Assembly: GCA_035640715.1 (NCBI GenBank)
Contig: DASQVO010000406.1
Coordinates: 1 to 11,675 of the forward strand
Source: DASQVO01 sp035640715
GTDB lineage: Bacteria; Actinomycetota; Actinomycetes; Streptosporangiales; Streptosporangiaceae
Reading direction: 5' to 3'
Length of the DNA stretch: 11,675 nucleotides
Below the pieces are notes generated by a model. It was given only the letters and a program-made list of their open reading frames with translations, was not told the origin of the DNA and searched no databases. A program made the position numbers and the translations under genes. Positions 1 to 5,192 of this stretch are shown here, one piece after another. Positions within the stretch are counted from its first letter, which is position 1, and each line of letters begins with the position of its first letter.

Positions 1-116
1 GGCCTACCTGGACAGCGCGGAACCTGCGCGCCGAAACTTGATGGGTGCTGCCCAGCGGTTTCGCGCCGGGCCAGATGGAGCCGGGCCCGGCGGCGGGAAG
101 GAGGGGTCGTGGATAC

Positions 117-146
117 GGAACTTAGTCCTATAGGTTCGTACATTCG
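117..146 (+). promoter_or_regulatory. possible promoter/half-operator far upstream of the GntR gene
   Basis: The 11-mer TCGTACATTCG at 136-146 is identical to the sequence over the -10 of the cstB-like promoter, read on the minus strand at 4547-4537. It contains the half-site GTACAT. An ECF-sigma-like GGAACTT lies at 117-123, 15 nt before CGTA when counted from GGAAC. Either could mark the promoter of the GntR gene that starts at 276. There is no good sigma70-type -35 at the proper distance, so the promoter assignment is weak; the shared 11-mer is directly visible. Confidence 0.3.
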
Positions 147-236
147 GACAGAGCACAAGATTCCGGGTAGCCTCCCAGGTAAAGAAGAGCTGACAGTCTG
201 CGCAGGTACGCGGTTCCGCTGCTGGTACCGTCACGG

Positions 237-248
237 ATGTACGGACAT
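237..248. promoter_or_regulatory. candidate GntR autoregulatory operator
   Basis: ATGTACGGACAT at 237-248 differs at one position from the perfect palindrome ATGTACGTACAT found upstream of the cstB-like gene at 4572-4583. It ends 27 nt before the GntR start codon. GntR/HutC-type regulators commonly bind short palindromes in their own promoters, so autoregulation is the simplest reading. Binding by this particular protein is inferred. Confidence 0.5.
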
Positions 249-275
249 CCGGTCGATGAGGGGAGGTAGTTCCCG

Positions 276-1076
276 TTGGCCGGACAAGGCGCAGCGGCTC
301 AGCGCCGGGCGGGCGCCGGGCCGCTGGACCGCAAGAGCCCGATGCCGTTGTGGGCGCAGCTGCGCGCTGACCTGCTGCGGCGGCTGAACGCCGGTGCCTT
401 CGATGAGGAGTTCCCCGGCGAGATGGCGCTGGTCGCCGAGTATCAGGTCAGCCGCCAGACTGTCCGTACGGCATTGCGGGAGCTGCGCGCGGATGGCATC
501 GTGCTGGCCGAGCGCGGCCGCCGTCCCCGGATCACCGGTCCGGTGATCACTCAGCCGCTCGGGACGCTGTACTCGCTGTTCGCCTCGGTGGAGTCGGCCG
601 GGCTGCGCCAGAGGAGCATCATCCGGCGGCGTGACCTGCGCGCCGACGGGGTCATCGCCGACCGGCTCGGGCTAGAGGCCTCCACCCCGCTGTTCCACAT
701 GGAGCGGATCCGCCTGGCCGGGGAAGAGCCGCTGGCGCTGGACACCGTCTGGCTGCCGGGAGACCTGGGCGCTCCGCTGCTGGAGGCCGACTTCACCCAC
801 ACCGGGCTCTACGACGAGCTCGCCGCACGCACCGGCATCCACGTGGATAGCGGCCGTGAGCACATCCGCGGGGTCGTGCCGACAAGAGCCGAGCAGCATC
901 TGCTCCGGATCCCGCCGTCCACCGGAGCGCTGCTGGTCAGCCGACTCGGCTACGCCGCCGGCCGACCGGTCGAGTGGCGCCGGACGCTGATCCGTGGTGA
1001 CCGGTTCTCGCTGGTCGCAGAGTTTTCTTCCCGTACCGGGTACCGGCTGGCCCCAGACGACCGTTACCGTTCCTAG
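276..1076 (+). CDS. GntR family (HutC subfamily) transcriptional regulator with UTRA domain
   Basis: Predicted cytoplasmic one-component repressor of 266 aa. Residues about 22-90 form a GntR winged helix-turn-helix: the conserved opening SPMPLWAQLRADLLRRL, then the recognition segment YQVSRQTVRTALRELRADG. Residues about 108-256 form a UTRA effector domain that normally binds a small ligand; it closes with the typical WRRTLIRGDRFS...TGYRL pattern. The TTG start is chosen because GGGAGG (261-266) lies 9 nt upstream and because the conserved LDRKSP stretch precedes the only nearby ATG. Length is normal for the family. Near-palindromes at 237-248 and 136-146 suggest autoregulation, and the same motif occurs at the cstB-like promoter 3.5 kb away. 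The ligand cannot be read from sequence. It has a broken paralogue at 4599-4706. Confidence 0.9.
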   Translation: MAGQGAAAQRRAGAGPLDRKSPMPLWAQLRADLLRRLNAGAFDEEFPGEMALVAEYQVSRQTVRTALRELRADGIVLAERGRRPRITGPVITQPLGTLYSLFASVESAGLRQRSIIRRRDLRADGVIADRLGLEASTPLFHMERIRLAGEEPLALDTVWLPGDLGAPLLEADFTHTGLYDELAARTGIHVDSGREHIRGVVPTRAEQHLLRIPPSTGALLVSRLGYAAGRPVEWRRTLIRGDRFSLVAEFSSRTGYRLAPDDRYRS

Positions 1077-1185
1077 ACACTGAGCAGGAGTGAGTCCTGC
1101 CCGGTGGGCGGCCCCGAGCGGTCTTGGGTCGCCTGGTTGCCGGATGCAGCCGTGCCCGCAGCATCGGTGATCAGCGCGTACGCCA

Positions 1186-1220
1186 CGAACGCTTCCTCGC
1201 CGTCGGCGAGGAAGCGTTCG
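1186..1220. terminator. perfect 16-bp inverted repeat, likely transcription terminator
   Basis: The arms at 1186-1201 and 1205-1220 are perfectly complementary (16 bp, starting CGAACGCTTCC) around the 3-nt loop GTC. It lies 110 nt past the GntR stop codon. There is no U-tract, which is usual for high-GC actinobacterial terminators. It could act in both directions. One minus-strand reading frame through it gives a protein-like peptide, but no start site supports a gene there. Confidence 0.55.
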
Positions 1221-1244
1221 GTCGGCACGCGGATGGGGCTACCC

Positions 1245-1449
1245 GTCGCCTCAGTGCTGAGGCTCGTAGGTCAACTTCATGATCTTCGAAGAAGGCCGCG
1301 ACTGCGCCGACGTGATGACCCAGCTTGCCGCGGCTTCCAGGGCGCTCGACCGGGCCGGTTTCAAGATCATCGCAACTGGGCTCCAGCAGTGCGCCGTGGG
1401 AGAAGATGCAGAACCGCTAGGCCGCGCTGAGCGTAAGCGCCGCAGGTAG
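1245..1449 (+). pseudogene. decayed CsoR/CstR-type (DUF156) sulfur-sensing repressor
   Basis: From the ATG at 1279 the frame reads MIFEEGRDCADVMTQLAAAS and continues through RALDRAGFKIIATGLQQC, which is the core of the CsoR/FrmR/CstR family. The two cysteines (residues 9 and 38 of this frame) are 29 apart, as are the persulfide-sensing Cys31 and Cys60 of Staphylococcus aureus CstR. The copper-ligand histidine of true CsoR is replaced by Gly, which argues against copper sensing. Family members normally have about 35 residues before this point. A weak echo of them (VASVLRLVGQLH) is read at 1245-1280 in another frame, so the 5' end is frameshifted and shortened. The C-terminus ends in an atypical basic tail before TAG at 1447. 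There is no Shine-Dalgarno at 1279. CstR normally controls cstB-type genes, one of which lies at 3101-4477, so this looks like a lost regulator of the same module. Confidence 0.7.
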
Positions 1450-1531
1450 GCAACATCGGCGCGGTCTTCGTCGCCCAGCTTGGCGGCCGCGCAGGGTCCC
1501 GGCTCGTGGCCGGTCTCGTGAATCAGTGTGG

Positions 1532-3007
1532 TCACGACCCGGTGTAGAGGCGGTCCAGGTCGATGAGCTGGACGCGCCTGCGGCTACTCGCGGCCGCCTC
1601 GGCGAGCTCGGGGGTGAAACCGGTGCCGCTGAACAGGGCGAGCACCTGCGGACGCTGATCACGCGACCCGAGCACTTCAGCGATTTTCTCAAGCCTGGCG
1701 AGATGCCCGAGGTCCATGAGCTTGCCCCACTTGGCCTCGCCGATCGCCAGGACGCGGCCCTCGGCATCCAGTGTCGCTACGTCGACTTCATAGCTGGTGC
1801 GAGCGGCGGGGTCCCGGACCACCCCGGAAAGGACCCGTGCGGGTTGTCCACCGAGCGTCTGCGGGTCGGCCATATCTTCAGCCCACAGCCGGCACATGCG
1901 CTCAAAGATGGGACTCGCGACCCTGCTGAAGAATGTGTCCTGCGATGCGGCCCAGATCCGCTCGGTCCGTCCGGGTCGGACGCGCTCCAGCTGGGTCCAG
2001 TTGGGACGCATAATCGCGTGATAGAACCGGACCAGTGGCTCGGTGATCCGGTACTCGGACCTGTTCTCCCGGAAGGCGTCCGGCTCGCGTACGAGAAGGC
2101 CAGCGTCCTCGAGCACGGTCAGATGATGCGAGATGTCCGCTGCCTTGCGTTCGATGCGATTGGCGATGCCGCCCCTGGTGGCATTACCTTCAGCGACGGC
2201 CGCGAGAACCGTGTGATACAGGCCCGTATCGCGCAGGGTCGGGTCCTCCGCAAGCAAGACGCGGACCTCCCGGAACAACGGGCTGGCAGGATTCAGTACA
2301 TGCTCGACATCGACAACCCATGCGTCAAAGCGCGTCAGACCTGAAGGCGCCGCACCCCGCAGGTACTCGGTCCGGTATGCCGGAGTCCCGCCGAGGATGA
2401 AGTACAGCAGGGCCGCCAGCCGACGGTCGCTGATACCCCAGAAGTCCGCGGCTAGGCGGAAGTCGAACGTCGGCAGGATAAGCTCAAGCCCTGCCCTGCC
2501 CCGCAGCGGTGCACCGCCGCTGAGCAGCCCGCCCTTGAAGGAGATCGACGATCCGCACAGCAGCAGCCGCATGCGCGAGACAGCGCGCTGCTGCCGCCCC
2601 GGCGACAGCGTCTTCTGTATGACCGACGGGAGTTCCTTTGCCTCCCGTGCGAGGTAGGGGAACTCGTCAAGCACAACAGGGACCGGCCGCTCGGAGGCAA
2701 GTGCCAGGAGCGCATCGAGAGCCTGACCCCAATCGGAGAAATAAACACTGCCTGGCGACGATGTGTACGCGGCCCAGGCCCCGGCAAGCTGCCGCAAAGC
2801 CTCTGGACGAGGAACCGCCTCTGTGGCCGCATAGTAGAAGCCCCCAGTGAGTTCGCACATGGATTCGAGCAGGAAAGTCTTGCCTTGCCTCCGCCGGCCG
2901 GAAACGATGCCCAGCGTCGCTCCTGGCTGACCGTCGGAGACAAACCGATCCAGTTGACCCCATTCCCAGTCGCGATCGAAGATCTCCGATGGCTTCGTTG
3001 CGAGCAC
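1532..3007 (-). CDS. AAA ATPase, archaeal-type ATPase with DUF234 (PD-(D/E)XK-like) C-terminal domain
   Basis: Predicted cytoplasmic protein of 491 aa. The N-terminal P-loop domain has Walker A GRRRQGKT (residues 37-44) and Walker B VPVVLDEFPYL with D114/E115; the sensor-like stretch LLLCGSS follows near 149-155. A winged-helix segment (about 265-310, NRIERKAADISHHLTVLEDAGLL split over two lines in the translation) leads into a DUF234-type domain. There YEVDVA and GEAKWGK supply D409, E424 and K426, the PD-(D/E)XK nuclease pattern. The GTG at 3007 is preferred over the one at 3013 because AAAGGAG (3019-3013) ends 5 nt before it; from 3013 there would be no spacer. It follows the cstB-like gene on the same strand after 93 nt, with its own AT-rich dyad in between, so co-transcription is possible but not required. 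The cellular role of this family is not established. Length is normal. Confidence 0.85.
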   Translation of the reverse strand: MLATKPSEIFDRDWEWGQLDRFVSDGQPGATLGIVSGRRRQGKTFLLESMCELTGGFYYAATEAVPRPEALRQLAGAWAAYTSSPGSVYFSDWGQALDALLALASERPVPVVLDEFPYLAREAKELPSVIQKTLSPGRQQRAVSRMRLLLCGSSISFKGGLLSGGAPLRGRAGLELILPTFDFRLAADFWGISDRRLAALLYFILGGTPAYRTEYLRGAAPSGLTRFDAWVVDVEHVLNPASPLFREVRVLLAEDPTLRDTGLYHTVLAAVAEGNATRGGIANRIERKAADISHHLTVLEDAGLLVREPDAFRENRSEYRITEPLVRFYHAIMRPNWTQLERVRPGRTERIWAASQDTFFSRVASPIFERMCRLWAEDMADPQTLGGQPARVLSGVVRDPAARTSYEVDVATLDAEGRVLAIGEAKWGKLMDLGHLARLEKIAEVLGSRDQRPQVLALFSGTGFTPELAEAAASSRRRVQLIDLDRLYTGS

Positions 3008-3016
3008 ACTCACTCC

Positions 3017-3053
3017 TTTAAGGACTACATTTCTTAGAAGTGAAATCCTTAAA
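3017..3053. promoter_or_regulatory. AT-rich dyad element upstream of the ATPase gene
   Basis: TTTAAGGA (3017-3024) and TCCTTAAA (3046-3053) form perfect 8-bp inverted arms. The 21 nt between them are also partly symmetric, so about 31 of 37 positions match the reverse complement. The left arm overlaps the ATPase Shine-Dalgarno. The element is strikingly AT-rich against its surroundings. It could be an operator or a structured 5' leader that masks the ribosome binding site. No clear -35/-10 pair could be assigned. Confidence 0.45.
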
Positions 3054-3070
3054 TCTGCACAAGCGAAGCA

Positions 3071-3085
3071 CGGACACGATGTCCG
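3071..3085. terminator. small hairpin after the cstB-like gene
   Basis: CGGACA and TGTCCG form a 6-bp stem around CGA, 16 nt past the stop of the cstB-like gene on the minus strand. There is no U-tract and the stem is short, so it is at best a weak terminator or processing site. Confidence 0.25.
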
Positions 3086-3100
3086 GCCTCCTGTCCGTGG

Positions 3101-4477
3101 TTACCGCTCATCGGTAGTGAGCTGCAGGCCCGCCGGCGCCGCGTTGCTGTAGTCATCGTCAATGAGCACCATTTTGCGGCCGACGCGGTCGAGAAGGGAC
3201 GCGGCGATGGACGCCCGGTACCCGCTGCCGCAGTGCACCCAGAGCCGCCCCGACGGCAGCCGGCCCAGGCTGGCGGTCAGCTCGTACAGCGGAACGTGCG
3301 CCGCGCCGCGGATGTGGTCCCGGTTCCATTCGGTATTGGTGCGGACATCCAGCACGGCCGGGTCCTCGCCCCGGGCACGTGCCGCGGCGAGGCCGGCGAA
3401 CGTCACTACCGGGTAGGCGCGCAGCGGGTGGCCGTCCGCGAGCTGGCTGGCCGGCGCGATGGTGGCGCCGACGGGCCGGTCGATGCCGATCCGCACCAGT
3501 TGCCGCTGCGCCCGGGCGATCTGGTCGGGGTTCTCGCCGATCAGGGTGAGGGGGGTTCCCCACGGGATCAGCCAGCCCAGGTAGGTGGCGAACGGCTGCG
3601 CGAGTTCGACGCCGACAGCGCCATCCAGGTGCCCGGCCGCGAACGCGCGGCGTGACCGCAGGTCGATGACCCACTCCCCGGCGGCGATCCGCTTGCGGAC
3701 CTGCTCGCCGCTGGCCTCCTCCGGCGGCGAGAGGTCGGGCGCGGCCGGGCCCTGCCGGTTCAGCGCGCCCATATGGGCGTAATAAGCCGGGTAGGCGTCC
3801 AGGCTGGCGATCAGCCGGGCGACGTAGCCGTCCTCGTCGCCGGCGGTAAGCGCGTCGTTGCGGGCACGCTCCTGGCTCAATGTCGACGCGTGCCCGCCGG
3901 TGGCCGCGCCGGCGGAGCAGAAGCTGCCGAACCCGTGGGTTGGGTAGATGGCCGTGTCGCCAGGCAGCGCTGCGGCCAGCCGGCGGGCCGAGCGGTACTG
4001 GGCGCGGGTCAGCTCCTCGGTGCGTGCCGCGCCGCTGAGATCGGTACGGCCCACGCTCCCGTACAGCAGCGATCCGCCGGTGAACGCGGCAGGCGCGCCG
4101 GCGTTGTCTCCTTCGCCGATCACGTAGGCGCAGTGGCCCGGTGTATGCCCGGGCGTGGCCATGACGCGCACGCGGAGCGAGCCCGCGGCGAGCTCGTCGC
4201 CGTCAGCGACGCCGCGGCGGTCGGCGACGATGTCCTCCGCCGCCGGGACGACATAGGTCGCACCAGTGGCCCGCGCGAGGGCGAAACCGCCGGTGACGTA
4301 ATCGTTGTGGCGGTGCGTCTCGCAGACCATCGCCACCGTCAGCGACCGCTCCTCCAGCGACCGCTGCACGCGGTCAATGTCCCGCTGCGGGTCGACAACC
4401 ACAGCCGTCCTGCCGTCGTGGGCGACGTAGCTGCGGTCGCCGAGTTCTTCCGTCGCAATGATTTCGACCTCTACCAT
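3101..4477 (-). CDS. CstB-like persulfide dioxygenase: MBL-fold, pseudo-rhodanese and rhodanese fusion
   Basis: Predicted cytoplasmic enzyme of 458 aa that would oxidise glutathione- or other low-molecular-weight persulfide to sulfite and handle sulfane sulfur. Residues 1-240 are a metallo-beta-lactamase fold of the ETHE1/persulfide dioxygenase type: THRHND (H55, H57, D59), PGHTPGH (H111, H115), GRTD (D146) and H181 supply the metal site. Residues about 255-345 are a rhodanese domain without a catalytic cysteine (LIGENPDQ in the loop position). Residues about 355-450 are an active rhodanese with C416 in VHCGSGYRAS. This order and length match S. aureus CstB (444 aa). The ATG start has GGGGGAGGG immediately upstream; the spacing is short but no other start is available. 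Its promoter at 4539-4567 is flanked and overlapped by GTAC-type operators, pointing to GntR control. No sulfide:quinone reductase, CstA or sulfite exporter gene is within the window. Confidence 0.9.
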   Translation of the reverse strand: MVEVEIIATEELGDRSYVAHDGRTAVVVDPQRDIDRVQRSLEERSLTVAMVCETHRHNDYVTGGFALARATGATYVVPAAEDIVADRRGVADGDELAAGSLRVRVMATPGHTPGHCAYVIGEGDNAGAPAAFTGGSLLYGSVGRTDLSGAARTEELTRAQYRSARRLAAALPGDTAIYPTHGFGSFCSAGAATGGHASTLSQERARNDALTAGDEDGYVARLIASLDAYPAYYAHMGALNRQGPAAPDLSPPEEASGEQVRKRIAAGEWVIDLRSRRAFAAGHLDGAVGVELAQPFATYLGWLIPWGTPLTLIGENPDQIARAQRQLVRIGIDRPVGATIAPASQLADGHPLRAYPVVTFAGLAAARARGEDPAVLDVRTNTEWNRDHIRGAAHVPLYELTASLGRLPSGRLWVHCGSGYRASIAASLLDRVGRKMVLIDDDYSNAAPAGLQLTTDER

Positions 4478-4537
4478 GCCCTCCCCCGGGTTCGTGCCGT
4501 CACGGAGCCCGCCTCGACGGTTGCCCGCCCTATGAGC

Positions 4538-4550
4538 GAATGTACGATCA
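4538..4550. promoter_or_regulatory. second operator-like site overlapping the -10 of the cstB-like promoter
   Basis: The core TGTACGATCA (4541-4550) keeps one half of the TGTACGTACA palindrome intact. Its centre is 32 bp, about three helical turns, from the centre of the perfect site at 4572-4583, so two dimers could bind the same face of the DNA. It covers the -10 hexamer. Confidence 0.4.
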
Positions 4551-4567
4551 TTTCTATCCTACCGCAA
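4539..4567 (-). promoter_or_regulatory. sigma70-type promoter of the cstB-like gene
   Basis: On the minus strand, TTGCGG (4567-4562) and TACATT (4544-4539) are separated by exactly 17 nt. This predicts a start of transcription near 4532 and a leader of about 55 nt before the ATG at 4477. The -10 lies inside one operator-like element (4538-4550), and the perfect palindrome lies just upstream of the -35, as expected for a repressible promoter. Predicted by eye only. Confidence 0.5.
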
Positions 4568-4571
4568 GAAG

Positions 4572-4583
4572 ATGTACGTACAT
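4572..4583. promoter_or_regulatory. perfect palindrome ATGTACGTACAT, candidate GntR operator
   Basis: This is a 12-bp perfect palindrome in the region between the cstB-like gene (minus) and the GntR/UTRA fragment (plus). A one-mismatch copy precedes the intact GntR gene at 237-248. No other copy was noticed by eye in the window. Short TGTAC-type palindromes are common operators for HutC/UTRA regulators. Binding by the GntR at 276-1076 is inferred from this sharing. Confidence 0.6.
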
Positions 4584-4598
4584 TTAGGATTCAACACG

Positions 4599-4706
4599 GA
4601 CTGGCGGCATGTTGTCATCCGCGGTTGCCGGCTGTCCATAGGCGCGGACTTCGCGGCGCGAACCGGCTACCGGATGCGCGTCCACGGCTCGCCGACGCGG
4701 CGCTGA
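4599..4706 (+). pseudogene. C-terminal fragment of a second GntR/UTRA regulator
   Basis: This frame reads DWRHVVIRGCRLSIGADF, then AARTGYRMRVHGSPTRR and TGA. It aligns without gaps to the end of the intact GntR here (VEWRRTLIRGDRFSLVAEF, then SSRTGYRL), so it is the last roughly 35 residues of a UTRA domain. The frame opens at an ATG (4572) that is part of the operator palindrome, and nothing resembling a DNA-binding domain precedes it. The gene was therefore truncated at its 5' side, right up to the cstB-like promoter. An ancestral layout with the regulator beside cstB and sharing its operator region is plausible. The residues differ enough from the intact gene that this is a paralogue or orthologue remnant, not a recent duplication. 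Confidence 0.65.
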
Positions 4707-4712
4707 AGCGGG

Positions 4713-5160
4713 GTGAGCTTCTCCCGGAGGGCCGGCCGCTCGCCCGGGCTGCCGCTCGCCCTGCGAGCCGCACCGGCCCCGGTCACCATCAGCGACGGGG
4801 CCGGCCACGTGCTGGACGCGCTCACCGCGCCTGTCCGGAGCGGCTTCATCCTCACCCGCCGTGGCCTGGCCGCCGGCGCGGAGGCCACCGGCGCGGGCCA
4901 CCGGATCGGCGAACGGCGCTTCACCCTGCGCGCCATGCTGGAACAGGCCCCCGCCGGGACCTTCGGCTGGCTGGCCAGCGAAGCAGAACGCTGGTCCCGG
5001 CGGCACGCTGCCCTGGCAGCGGTCCGCAACAGCAGCCCGGGGGGACACGACATCGTGCCGGCATGGTGGGCACGGCGGGCCGGTCAGACCGCGCGCATCC
5101 TGGCCAGGGCAGCGGCAAGCGCGGGCGCAGACCGGGAATCGGCGTCTCCCGCTCGCCTCC
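4713..5160 (+). pseudogene. decayed ORF of uncertain family, no proper stop
   Basis: The frame begins at GTG 4713, 6 nt after the stop of the GntR fragment, with only a weak GGGG upstream. Codon third positions are strongly G/C and the central part reads as a credible helical protein: LTAPVRSGFILTRRGL, RIGERRFTLRAMLEQ, FGWLASEAERW. The pattern of a PVRSGFILTRR stretch followed by a helical tail is reminiscent of the C-terminal half of TorD-like chaperones of actinobacteria, but this is a weak impression and no molybdoenzyme gene is nearby. The frame has no stop before it runs antisense through the MFS gene (next stop at 5912), whereas a neighbouring frame stops at 5172. Together with the missing N-terminal part this suggests a truncated, frameshifted remnant. 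The end coordinate is approximate. Confidence 0.4.
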
Positions 5161-5182
5161 GGGGCGCCTTAAGGCGCGCCCC
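5161..5182. terminator. hairpin between the decayed ORF and the MFS gene
   Basis: GGGGCGC (5161-5167) pairs with GCGCCCC (5176-5182). An alternative fold is the perfect 14-bp palindrome GCGCCTTAAGGCGC (5164-5177). It lies 11 nt past the MFS stop on the minus strand, in the right place for its terminator. There is no U-tract. Confidence 0.45.
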
Positions 5183-5192
5183 TCCAGCGCGC

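Noticed and set aside
4..234. Minus-strand 76-codon frame with two Cys-x-x-Cys-like spacings
   Set aside because: No Shine-Dalgarno, proline-rich low-complexity sequence, no family; it lies over the GntR promoter region.
109..387. GTG-started small ORF with a good AAGGAGG (98-104) upstream of the GntR gene
   Set aside because: Its codons are unlike the local G/C-rich third-position use, it overlaps the GntR start, and the operator-like sites lie inside it.
1073..1245. Minus-strand protein-like frame convergent with the GntR gene
   Set aside because: No start site, and it spans the perfect hairpin; kept only as an alternative reading of that hairpin.
1251..1535. Small ORF whose GTG overlaps the ATPase stop (GTGA), suggesting coupling
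   Set aside because: More than half of it is the antisense of the CsoR-type remnant; the first 28 or so codons (to about 1450) have no recognised family and mixed codon use.
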